Below, piece after piece: positions 1-10,799 of a stretch of 64,000 bases of DNA. Location: assembly GCF_037975245.1 (NCBI RefSeq), contig NC_092574.1, positions 884,001-948,000 on the forward strand, written 5' to 3'. The first letter of the stretch is position 1, and each line of letters starts with the position of its first letter. A program made the translations under genes and the position numbers. Source of the stretch: Apostichopus japonicus (taxonomy: Eukaryota; Echinodermata; Holothuroidea; Aspidochirotida; Stichopodidae). The notes below the pieces were generated by a model, which saw nothing but the letters and a program-made list of their open reading frames with translations, was not told the origin of the DNA and searched no databases.

Positions 1-739
1 GCCGCACGCGGTTTGGGGCGACTCTTCAATGCCTTTAAATTGACCCAATTTTGGCTCCATATGTATCTTCATTTATGCTCTTCAACATGCAAGCCACAGA
101 AAAACCCAGATCATGATTGATAACGGGTCAAAAAGAATATTCTCCTGCTGCTTTTTGGAACTTTTCCTGAGATAGAATAACAATCGGGCGGATGGATATT
201 GATTCTATTAGGAGTATGCCACCCTAAATCAAAAACTTTTGGCACCAACCTGAAGCTATCCCAGGATTCATCACAAGATTCATTCCAGTATTCAGATTCA
301 TCACAGGATTCAGATTCATCCAGGATTCACCCAGGATTCATCCCAGGATTCATAGTCAAAGTACAACCCCACAATCGAAAGTTATGACCGCCCAAAGTGC
401 TCAAACTGGCGGATATTCCAAAAAACATTAGAACGTCGTAGGAGTGGCCAAATATCATGAACTATTCAGGCATTGCCATTGGGTAAAGCTATTTCGTCAC
501 CGAATCACTTGGTAAAAATGACCGAAAAATACCAAATCGTAAAAAGTTGCAAATTTCGCTGCAAATAAACATAATACACGCCCCATTCTGCGGTCACGTG
601 AATCTGAAAAACCAAAAGGTGGCCGTCCCTAAGAAGCCGTAGGGTTACCTTAGGGTTAACATGGTTTTGTTTATTTCTACATGCCCGTGGCTACGTCTGT
701 ATCTCGCTCGGATGATAGTGGCTGGTAAGGTGCTTCGAT
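1..739. other. Non-coding start of window with small repeats
   Basis: Bases 5-40 match, in reverse orientation, 52147-52183 (GCGACTCTTCAATGCCTTT). 264-350 is an imperfect short tandem repeat of CAGGATTCAT type. No supported gene. Confidence 0.6.
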
Positions 740-960
740 CTACACCAACCAAGATGGCGTCGGTTGCTCACTTCCGGAGTGAGGGCGCTAAAACCGGGTT
801 CGCCGCCATTTTGCTTCTACCGGAAGTGACATCATTCAAAGATGGCAACCCAAGTACGGGCGAACGCAATACTTCAGCAACCTGTATTTTATTGTATTTC
901 ACTTGCATAATGACAGGTACTATGTCTCCACCGATAGGGGACCATAGCGTGACGTCATAC
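740..960. promoter_or_regulatory. Promoter-like cluster of YY1, ETS and CRE words
   Basis: Direct words: AAGATGGCG (751-759, YY1 type), CACTTCCGGAGTGAG (ETS type on the reverse strand, about 769-782), GCCGCCATTTT (802-812, YY1 type reversed), ACCGGAAGTGAC (819-830, ETS type), and TGACGTCA (950-957, a perfect CRE). Base composition is richer in GC than the surroundings. Such clusters are typical of TATA-less promoters. The nearest candidate gene is the THAP frame starting at 1302. Function is inferred. Confidence 0.4.
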
Positions 961-1301
961 AAAAAATGCTAAAAAATCATTAAAGTGACGCATTAAAGAC
1001 CAACTAACTGTATGGAGACTTTTCGAGGAACATAAAATCCCACCATTTTTCATGTATGTAATCCTTAACTGACTCCAATTACATTGCTGTAATTAACTTT
1101 ACCAATTTCGGACGTTAAATAAGTGAAAAATGGGACGAAAAGTCGGCTTCTATTTCAGACATTCCAGAAACATTCCTAAGACATCAGGTGACCATGTGAC
1201 GTCTAGGTTTGTATACCTCACTTACAACTATACTTTTAGTGTGTAAAGTCGTATACTTGAGCTGCCAAAAACATCAACGATATTACTCCTTTTTCCTCAA
1301 A

Positions 1302-1547
1302 ATGTCACAATTCTGTGTTGTTGGAGGTTGCAGTTATACCTCATCCAACAAAAGCATCAGCTTTTTTAGATTTCCGAGTATAAGAACCGACGTAAAACGC
1401 CGAAGACTTTGGATCAATTTTTTGAGATCCACGCGGAAAGATTTTTCAGCACCCGGAGTATCTCATGCCCATGAGTCCACATGCATGACCCTGCTTCTGT
1501 GTATGCTGCAAATGTCTCATTCTGTGAAAATTATATACTGTCGATAG
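1302..1547 (+). CDS. Partial THAP-type zinc finger protein
   Basis: The frame opens MSQFCVVGGCSYTSS and continues with SISFFRFPS and RRRLWINFLRSTRKDFSAP. This is the N-terminal half of a THAP (C2CH DNA-binding) domain: the first C-x4-C pair, the FFRFP strand and the tryptophan of the helix are present. The second half (C-x2-H and the AVPTIF tail) is missing in this frame, either because an intron begins near 1450 or because the copy is broken. THAP domains occur in host regulators and in P-type transposases, and nothing here decides which. A long palindrome follows at 1545-1576. Confidence 0.5.
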   Translation: MSQFCVVGGCSYTSSNKSISFFRFPSIRTDVKRRRLWINFLRSTRKDFSAPGVSHAHESTCMTLLLCMLQMSHSVKIIYCR

Positions 1548-1576
1548 CTGTGTCGGACCATGGTCGAACACAGCTA
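1545..1576. repeat. Near-perfect palindrome
   Basis: TAGCTGTGT (1545-1553) pairs with ACACAGCTA (1568-1576). The centre CGGACCATGGTCGA is itself almost palindromic, with one bulge. Confidence 0.75.
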
Positions 1577-1744
1577 ATGTGAAATTGACCGTAAACACGC
1601 CCTGGACGTCCTTACATGTAACATTATATCACGCAATTGACAGTAATATATTTACTGTAAGAGATGACCGTATATATATACCGTGCCAAGGGTATAGCAT
1701 TGTTAGTACATGTACGGTAGTTAGTTACAACTCTCGCCGGTGTG

Positions 1745-1925
1745 ACAGTACAGAGTGTCCCCTGTACAAAGTGTCTCCGCGGACACTTTGTACCAGCATA
1801 TTTAGTCCGGTCGGACATTATCTGCTGAAAATTGTGTCCCACCCTCACAGCAAATATAGTCCAACCGGACGAAATGTCCTGGTACAGAATGTCCGCAAAT
1901 ACTTCATAGCATATTTTGTCCCGCA
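1745..1925. repeat. Foldback-rich repeat, copy 1
   Basis: GTACAAAGTGTC (1764-1775) is a perfect inverse of GACACTTTGTAC (1782-1793) across a 6-base loop. Further GTCCGG...GGAC words follow. The end CATAGCATATTTTGTCC (about 1906-1922) matches 7987-8007, so this belongs to the same family as copy 2. Confidence 0.7.
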
Positions 1926-2858
1926 TAAAATTTAAGCATTTCGATATTCAAAAGGCAATTGAGTTCATTATATCAATAATTAGAGCAGATGCATACGTCA
2001 GAGTTAAATGTTACAGGAAATAAATGAGACGTTGTGCGTTGCTGCAAAACAAAAAATAGAACGGGAAAAAAAAAGAAGAAAAAGAAACAAGTCTTCCATC
2101 TGTAGAAGATGTTAATCATGTTTTTGTTGTGATTGCTGCTATGTTATCCTCCGTATATGTTGCATTTTGTATTCGGCAACTACATTGCGTTCATAGTCAT
2201 CTTTACAGAGGGAGAGATAGTATAAACCTAACTTCCTCCCCAACGGAGGGCGGGTACGGAATAGGGAATGCAACAGCTACAACAAAATATGATAATTGCA
2301 GAGGTAAAATATTACGAACTTTAGGAGTCCAAACTTCATTTTTTCCGTATTTCCCTAACACACAGTGGGTAAGTTTTGGCAAGTATGGTAACTGTACTTC
2401 ATGGGTCTACGAGAGTTGACTAGCCAATATGAAATTTCATCCGTGCGTAAAGCTCATTATAGGAAGGGAAGTTACCGAGAGTGTTTTCAAGTTACATCCT
2501 AAATGAAATCGACAACGCTGTATACAAAGCTCAGGCCCATACACATAATTTTGAGTGCAAGGATAAGGGGGGGGGGAGAGTTGGGATGGTAAGTTATCGA
2601 ATTTGTGTCCTGGGGAGGGGTCTTCTTAAGTCTGTGACCTATCTGTGATGAGTTACAAAATATTTTTGTTTGCTAATAACAACCGTGAATTAGCTGGAAG
2701 ATACTTCTCTGACCTTGAAAATGTCAACACTGCCCCAACCCTCCGTATGGGCTTGACACCTATTAATTGACTTTCATTACTACTTTATTGTTTACTTTTT
2801 AACCGTTCCTTATTTTTGTCACTCAATCGTCAAGTCAAGGTTTTCTCCCTCTCAACAG

Positions 2859-2971
2859 GGTGGAAGGCCATTCCCCCACCCCTGCCCCCTAAGCCCGTTG
2901 TGATGGCCATGCGAGAAGCAAATCTTCATTTGTATAGACAAATGGCATTCCAGGCAATTCCAGTGATAAAG
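2859..2971 (+). CDS. Unidentified internal exon
   Basis: 113 nt between a strong acceptor (TTTTCTCCCTCTCAACAG) and donor AAAG|GTTTGT. One frame is fully open: after two leading bases it reads WKAIPPPLPPKPVVMAMREA, then NLHLYRQMAFQAIPVIK. Composition is clearly GC-richer than both flanks. The family is not recognised. No neighbouring exon of matching phase was found with confidence, so it could be an isolated or decayed exon. Confidence 0.4.
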
Positions 2972-4311
2972 GTTTGTTGTTTCTTATTATGAAGGTTTCT
3001 TATTGGACAAAAGTGGTTCAAATTAGAAAAGATGTATTAGACAATATTCTCTTCAAAAGAGCTGCAAAACATACAGGAAACAAAACAAAGCCAAACAAGG
3101 GAAAGAATGAAGCAAATAGGACAGAGCAGGATGCAATATGCTAGATTTGTTGTCTCATCATGTTTCTCACACTTTAAATATGTCATTCTTGTAGAGAAAA
3201 GTTTGTTTAAAGAAAGTTAATATAGTAAAAATCAAAACATGAAATTGGATGATAGTCATGCACAAACACAATATTCTGAATCTATATCAGACTGGGCAAA
3301 GAGTGAAAAAATGATTATACATGGGATCAGGGAGCCAGGAGCCGGGGGGGGGGGGGGGGGCACTGTCTGTACATACTATTTTTAAAATGGCATCCCATAT
3401 CTTTTTATAGCAAGGTTAACAATAAACAATCTCAATAAATAGTATTGATAACATACTAACACATCATATATATTTAAGTGATATGGCCGGTGTGTATCGG
3501 TTTATAGCATAACGAGTGGTGGTTGTGGAATGAGAAAATGTCCCTCTGATGTTGTGTGCCCACCCCCACTTCCTACCCCCTGCATGGGGAAATTTAACTG
3601 GAATGATGACTCTCCCTTTGTAGCTCTGATGCAACTAAAGATAATCCATGCTTTCTAGAGCATCCTTCAAGCAGGGAGGTATTGCTTGGTTAGAATGATT
3701 TACTACTGTCACTCTTCTTCAAACAATATGTACTTGAAACTCTCATAATCCACATGAAGAACATCCTCTTTAGAGTTTGGTACAGACCTCAATAAAACCA
3801 TGCAGAAGTTTCCCTATTAGAATTCCCCCTTGAACTGCTTTCCACAAACAGTAGGATTACCTATAAAATGCTTTAATGTGCAACTTGATACCGTCAAAAG
3901 TTAAATCTTGATTGTAAATTACAAAATAAAATAGCTGATTCTCATGTATCCAATGGGTTTTTCGTTAAGACTTACACAGAAATCCATAACAGCAAAAGTT
4001 ACAACAGGAAGCAGAATATGGTCGGTTATATGTTTTACTATGAGAACTTATCTTGAACACAATTTCCAGAACCAAGAAACACGCCTTCGTATTTGTTATT
4101 TAATGAAGTAATGAGGTGATAAAGAATTTCGAGCGTCACAACCCTTCAACTTGAACTGCAAATATATGGATTTCCACCGAACGACTGGCAGTGAAAAGTC
4201 AATGGCCTCTCTTTGCTTAAACATATAGCATCCGACGAAGTTTCTCTCATGATATGTTAGAGTGAAAGACAAGATTATTGTCGGTAACAAGTTAACTGCT
4301 AAGAAAATCGT
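2972..4311. other. Non-coding stretch
   Basis: No supported gene. A G-run of about 18 lies at 3343-3360. The rest is AT-rich intronic or intergenic sequence. Confidence 0.5.
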
Positions 4312-6760
4312 CTAGACATGTCTTCTGTTAACTTCATACATACTCCCTCCATTGGTGGTCAGATATGAGATATCAGTACAACCAAATCTGTGCAAAATAA
4401 AAGTTGAAAGCAATATTATGAGTAGTGAATGCCACACTGTAAGTCATATATAAAATAAATTATCATCTTGAAAGGTTATGTGTAAGCTCCACTACAAAGA
4501 TAATTAACATTCACCATATTGGTTAAGTGTAGACTGTATAGTGTACAACTGAACTATGCTTAGGCATTGAGTTAATTGGATGATCTTTTTTTGTGACACT
4601 TACATGTTTATGGGAATACTGGGTCCATTTTTTTAATTGGAGATTGCATGTCATAATTTTGGCGCTATATTGTAAAGTTCACTACCAAACCTGAAAAGTT
4701 TTAACCACATGAGCCAATACAACATTTGTGACATACTGTATTAATGAAATTTAATATCAGAAATTTATCAAATTAGCTTAAGCTAGGATACAACAGAAGT
4801 GTGATGCCTTTTGGTGCTCTATTGATGTATGTGTGCATGGTATGACTGTTTAATGCCGATCAAACATTAATTGTCCTGAATCAGGATCCATGGGGGTTCA
4901 AAACACCCTCTCTATGACCCAAGTGCAAAACCAAATAATGCTAGCTAACCATTATTATGGTAAAATGTACTATTATACATCATTTTGCGTCAAGAGACCT
5001 AAACATTGCCCTATTTTGCCAAAAAAGAGGGTCCCTCTCCCAGGTTTCAGGAAATATCCCCCCACCACACACACAAACACATTTAGCAATTTTCCACAAT
5101 GGACCTAACAGAGAAATGGTACCAAAACTCAGTTGATACATTATCTCTCTTATCTTGTCGAAGTTCCTGTCAAAACAGCCAATTAGTAATAAGTTCACAC
5201 TTTCTAAACAGAAAAGTTCCCTGTGGTTACAATATCAAACTGTCCAACACCTTTTTGAAAAACAACACACAAAAGGTGGTGTCTAGCTGTCGAATGTGGT
5301 CTTAATTATTTACTCATCATTTGTTTGAACAAATAAACTGTGTCTGCTGCAGTGAAACATGTCCAGCCAAAATCACTTTTTGGGGATGTAAATTAAATGA
5401 CGACAATTGTCAGGCTATATGCTACTTAAAAACCAGAGGTGGAACCTTTGCAAGTAAATATAGGAACAAAAACTACTTACATATAAACTTGTTAATGGGG
5501 ACTTAACCTGCAAAGATTTACAGTACACTTTCTCGGTTCTCACCTACCTTTGTGACCTTTCCGTATGCTTAATACCTATTTGGAAATGAGTTATACTCAA
5601 ACACAGCATTCTGCCATGCACTACAAGTTATTTGCATGGTACAAATAACAGATATGATGCCATTCATATTGGAACTAGTTACTAACTACAGAAAATTGTT
5701 CACTTTTTAAGACATGCTTACCTCATCATCACATCAGTAATGAAATAAGAAGTTGATGCTGCAGTCTTGTCAGGCACTGCCTTAGTCTCAGGCCACTTTG
5801 AATAGAAGTCAGACAGTGTTATCATGTACAGTCGATTGGCAGCTGTCACTGGTAGAGGACCAATAAGATCAACACCAACCTGTTAAGAAAGAAGACAGCA
5901 TTTAGGTGCTAATTTAATTTTTTTTACAAGTTGCAGGCTTTGCCTTGACTGTTGTTCTATTCCATTGCTTCATGCTGTACACAGATCTAGATAAAAACAG
6001 TGGGATATCTGATCGAAACAGGGTGTTGGTGGATTTAGGCCAATTATTTTTACCTTGCAAATATGAAAATGTAACTTACACCATACTGTACCATATATTT
6101 ACAATCGCTTCAACCACTAAACCAGTAAAATGATATGCCACTTTTTGCAACTTACAATTACATGCCTATATTGATGGTTGCTCTGCAGTTAGGCCAGAGT
6201 GTGGCTTAAAGGTTTGCTGTATAGGCCCTAAATATGCCAAATTTTCACTTTGGACAAAATTCTGTAAGTATGTTTATATCCCTGAAGGAAATTTACCTCA
6301 CTGGGACATTCAATCATCTTGTGTCATCATTTAGAATGTCTGAGCACAACTTAAAGGGTTATTACCCCCAGAAAAGTACTTTTTGAAAACTTTTAGCAAC
6401 TAAAGTGGCCAAAATTTAGGGCCAATACAGACTACCGTTAAACTTGTAAATGTTTAATTTGTCCAGAAAGAATGACATTAACTAAACTAAACCTTCACTG
6501 CATACTGCAGACATCCTGTGCAATTAAAACAGATTGAATATTTACCTGTTTCCATAATCCAGTTACAGGAATGCTATGGCGACTTGTTCGTAGGTCTACA
6601 TGACAATGACGCTTTGACATCCTGTTGAACATAACTTGTTACATCAACGTTGATAGTTTTCCAATAGAATCTAGACAATAGACATAGTCTGTTGTCTGGT
6701 TTATCTATGCAAAGATGAACACCTTCAAAGAGATAAGAAAATTCATGATCAAAGGAGATC
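4312..6760 (-). pseudogene. Decayed intron-containing gypsy-type integrase gene (GIN1/KRBA2-like)
   Basis: Three minus-strand blocks lie in domain order. Block A (about 6740-6546) has DKPDNRLCLLSRFYWKT and TNKSP, the zinc-binding (H2C2) end of integrase, then after a frameshift HSIPVTGLWKQ. Block B (5879-5722) reads VGVDLIGPLPVTAANRLYMI and SDFYSKWPETKAVPDKTA, the first catalytic Asp region. Block C (from 4387) begins FGCTD and, in another frame, ISDHQWREYV, the second Asp region. The blocks are bounded by AACAG|GTAAAT, AACAG|GTT, GAG|GTAAGC and TGCACAG|A, with phases that join correctly. Frameshifts and a stop in blocks A and C make it inactive. Ty3/gypsy integrase-derived genes with introns are known (GIN1, KRBA2). 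The catalytic Glu region was not located. Confidence 0.7.
5722..5879 (-). pseudogene. Integrase core exon (first Asp region)
   Basis: 158 nt, fully open, with acceptor TTCTTAACAG and donor GATGAG|GTAAGC. VGVDLIGPLP and SDFYSKWPE are the hallmark opening of gypsy-type integrase cores. It is the best preserved block of the gene above. Confidence 0.8.
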
Positions 6761-7900
6761 ATGTTTTTTTGCCCCCCCCCCCAAAAAAATCCCCACAAAC
6801 AAACAAACAAACACACACAAATATATGGGCTGCAGGATTGGTAGTTCTAGCTGAAGTGCCTTAAAATTGAATTACAACTCTATATCAGTGTTTGAAATGG
6901 AATATTCCCATTATTGTACACATTGCTTGGCCACAATTGGGGTCTATAGATATTTAAGAAGTTTTCTTCTGCAGTGAGGTTTGGCATGTAGAGAATATGC
7001 CACACCTAAAAAAGTACTATCAGGCCTTCAATATCTGTTCTTACCAACCAAAATTAATGAACGTGAATTTATTATGTACAGTATTAGTGCCACTTTCCTC
7101 TAGAAGTAGGCTCGGCTATATGCTATAGTCCAATAATTGCATTTTATAGTGTCCCATGCATGCAAACCAGACTAGCTCTTTAAGCTTTAGTAATCTGTTG
7201 TTATCTTTTATGATAGGCAGGGCGATTAAAGGTGGAAATTTATAATAATTGTCACAAAAATTTGTTTGGGTAAATTTGTTTGGGTAAACAATTGGGTAAA
7301 CAAAACGAAAAGAAATAGGCCCTAATAACTTTGCTCAAGCATACAACTGATTATAATGTTGCACAAGCAATTGCTTGACTTTTGCGAATGAGTTTTTACA
7401 ACTAACCAAACGTGGTAAAAGAATATCATGATTTGTTCACCAAAAAGGTCCTAGAGGCCTGGTTATAGTTTAACTGTGGAATGGCCGTTCGCCATTTAAC
7501 AACCAAAGGCATATTGTGTATCCTATACTGTAAGTTACAGACATTACCTTAATTATAGATGTCACTAGTCAGTGTGAGCTGCTTCGATTTGGGCGAGTTG
7601 GGTAGCCCTAGATAGCAACACTTTCCTTCAATTTCGGTACGCAAGAGTTCCATTTTTAGCCAGTCTGACAGACTGACTTTGTCTCCGTAAGATTCTTCTC
7701 TGTTTTATTCATGTAAACCCACTTGGATAGCTCTCATCTCTTAGAATATCCGCAATTTGTCTCACGTTTTTTGCTAGCTTTTCCGTTTTTAGTTGTCGCA
7801 CGACTTTACTGCTAAATATACGGAAGCCGAAATGCGACAATTTGCTAATAATACGGATACTGCCAGAGTCCATTACTAATTAAATTTTTGCTACTCGAAC
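6761..7900. other. Non-coding stretch
   Basis: No supported gene. It contains a C-run (6771-6781) and scattered AT-rich sequence. The 7560-7860 part is somewhat richer in CpG. Confidence 0.45.
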
Positions 7901-7904
7901 GTAC

Positions 7905-8145
7905 ATGTTACGGCGGACATTGTGTTCAGGGGGACACAATTTACAACAAAATATATGACCGTCAAATAATGTCCCCCTCCGTGTAACCATAGCATATTCT
8001 GTCTGGGGAGGCAGTCTGTACCAACTGGCCTTGTACAATAGGTCCGGGGAGACCAAACGTACTGGTAAATCCAGTATAAACTGTCCTGTGGGACCGGGAC
8101 AGTTTATACTGAATATGGAATATTTGCGACAGTTTATACTGCTAC
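7905..8145. repeat. Foldback-rich repeat, copy 2
   Basis: CAGTATAAACTGTCC (8072-8086) is a perfect inverse of GGACAGTTTATACTG (8097-8111), with a 10-base loop; a third arm GACAGTTTATACTG follows at about 8130. ATTGTGT and ACACAAT around 7919-7941 form another small hairpin. It shares CATAGCATATT(C/T)TGTC with copy 1. Confidence 0.7.
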
Positions 8146-10215
8146 ACCGGCGTTGGCTCACAGCATGTGTAAATAGCCATGTTAGGATTTATCTATTTCA
8201 TTTGTTGTATTCCAGTATCGTGAGTTCGTGATACATGTGTAATATTGTCCGTTCTGTTTATTCCGACATCTGCATGGTCCAAGGAGTTGAATAAAAACGG
8301 TAGTATGTAGCGATCGGACGTTTTATTTCGTTAGTGACAGTCTTGTGATTGTGTGATGTTAGTACTGGTCAAGGCCTGTTTCAACTAGACCTAAGTCACC
8401 TAACTCTATGGAATTACACAGACTCACGGTAGTTTTTCGCCCAGGATTGAACAAGAAACGTGGATTAGGATATTCACTGCTAAATTTGTTTATTGACAGG
8501 ATACTTTTTCTGTGTTTGTATTCTTTTGGATATTAAAACGAGTAAGTACTATGTAAGTATATTGTGCCGTACGGACCTATTGACGCTACGCTATGTAAAA
8601 GATGCCTCCATTTGAGTGGAAATTTTGCTAATAAAATAAGCAATTTAACTAAAATTTCTGCTTATAATTGTCTTAAAACTTCTTGTTAACCTTCATGTGT
8701 TCTTGTTTTAAGCTAACAGCTTTTCAAACGCTCGAAATTGGAAGTCAAAAACAGTACAATTGTACAAACAGTGCCTATATCAGCGTTTGATTTTCGCGGT
8801 ATACAAACTTTGACGTCACACGGTGACCAGAGGCTCCTTTGGGTCAATCTCCCAAAATTGAATTTTCGCCAAATACGAACAAACTATATGGTCAAATAGA
8901 ACTCAACGTAGCGAATCGAATGGTGCTATTTCACAGCTCGATCGGAGTATGCGTTATGCAGTTATGTGGGAAAACGGGGCGAACATTGTGGGGAAAATGC
9001 CCTACTTTGGGGCACTCTACGCCAAAAGTACGCCCCATACATCCAAAGTGCGCACCGCTCGTGAAAATTCCCTAAAGGGGATTTCCAACTGTGGTTAGAC
9101 TACCCGTCTGGTACCTCTCTACCTCGAGGAATGGGCTCCCCAAAATAGGCCTACACAAAAACAAAACAAAACAAAGTCAAACTTAAAACCATTTACTTAC
9201 TGTGTAGTGTACAAAAATAACACTTTAAATTACGATATCTCCAAAACGGAAAATGAAATTTTACCTTGAAACAAGACTTTGCATGTGGGGGTGCGTGACT
9301 GGAACCCAAATTCCCCACAACCATCCCCCACCCTCGGGATTATGATAAAAATTTCAGCATCGTTCTAGGTCTACCAAAATAACATGTCGGGTACTTTTTG
9401 CTACGGCTAGCTCATTGGTGACTTTACCGAGTCGATTGGAGCAACGGTTCTGGAGATATGCGCCCTCAAAGTCGAAAAAGGGCGACATCTAGCGCGTACG
9501 CAACTTTCACCTATAGGAAAAATGCACTTTCCCGGCGTCGGATGGAGCAACAATTATTTGTGCGAATAGGGCAACTTGTATCTATTCCCCAAAAATATTA
9601 CCTTCCCGGATGTGGTCCCTATCAAAAGTTGAAGGGGAGGGGGGGGGGGGGGGGGTAAACGCGAGCGACGTTTCGGGCGGTTACGTGTGCAAACGAAGCG
9701 TATATCTCGAGAACGCGATAACATACGAGAGCGCAGTTTTCAGATATGAAATCAGCATCAAATTCCGAGTCGGATAGGCGTAGTTCCGACCGATTTCATT
9801 TTGCGACCAAATTCGATGAATGTTTTCGGGGATATAAGGGATAATTTTTCACAACGGGGAGACAGACCCGAATTACACCAAAGTGACCTAGTTTGGCATG
9901 TCAAACAGGGGTGTATCTACGGGGGTGTAGGGGTGTTAACCCCCTGGCGCAAAAGATCAGTCGGCAAATCAGCGAGCAGTGGGCAAATCCTTACTTTTAT
10001 CATATTATATGTATGTACCTTTCTATTTTCCTTATATACCAATTTCGTATAGATTTACCGATTTTTTCGCGCGTTTCTCTTTTGTCGTGTGACGCTCATT
10101 TTCTGGTACCCTCCCCCTCCAAAAAAAAAAACCTCCACCATAATAGTGCGGACTTATTAACTGCAAATTCAGGCGTAAAATGTAACATGTACGCGTGTTG
10201 GTGTTAAATTCATAT
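8146..10215. other. Non-coding, CpG-richer stretch
   Basis: No convincing gene. 9400-9900 is unusually CpG-rich for this window (for example CTCGAGAACGCGATAAC) and has a G-run at 9639-9656. Short open frames there show no recognisable domain. Confidence 0.45.
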
Positions 10216-10218
10216 TTT

Positions 10219-10530
10219 GAACGCTAGTGTTAAGATTCTGAACACTTTTCTCCATTTTTTAAACGCCCGGACGCTTATTCGAACACAAAGTTATTGCTTC
10301 AGTTTGGAACGCCTGGACGCTTACTTGAACACATTACCGTATTTCAACGCCTTCAACTTCGGACGCCTATAGTGTTCATTTTCCGAACGCCTAGTGTTCA
10401 AATTCTGAACGCCTAATGTTCTATTTCGGAACATCTCGTGTTTTATTCTCAGAAATAGAACATTAGACGTTTGGATATAATACACCAACGTTCAGAAGTT
10501 GAGCACTGGCGTTCAGGAGTTGAACACGGT
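10219..10530. repeat. Foldback array of degenerate GAACGCC..GTGTTC motifs
   Basis: Words such as GAACGCCTAGTGTTC and GAACGCCTAATGTTC recur every 20-25 bp on the left half, and their complements on the right half (GTTCAGGAGTTGAACAC). AACGCCTAATGTTCTATTTC (about 10409-10428) pairs with GAAATAGAACATTAGACGTT (about 10452-10471), one mismatch, so the whole stretch can fold back on itself. Confidence 0.75.
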
Positions 10531-10644
10531 GGCATCGCCAAGAGGGGACCGGGGAGGCATGTGCCCCCTAAAAAACATTGAGCCCCCCGTGTGCCCCCTC
10601 TAACATAAATAAAACAAAAAATATGAGAAATACGGGAAGAAGAG

Positions 10645-10795
10645 TGTACTGCAGCCTCACAGGGGGCCACCTTTCCACAGCGTGCTTAGGTACACCACAG
10701 TGTACTGCAGCATCACAGGGGGCCACCTGTCCACAGCGTGCACCACAGTCTACTGCAGCATCACAGGGGGCCACCTGTCCACAGCGTGCACTTGT
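10645..10795. repeat. Three-copy 48-bp tandem repeat
   Basis: TACTGCAGCATCACAGGGGG followed by CCACCTGTCCACAGCGTGC occurs at 10645, 10701 and 10749. The first copy has 8 extra bases. Overlapping open frames here are by-products of the repeat. Confidence 0.9.
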
Positions 10796-10799
10796 GCCC

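Noticed and set aside
1579-1935. Overlapping 118- and 100-codon frames on both strands
   Set aside because: They span the foldback repeat; inverted sequence gives similar open frames on both strands without coding features.
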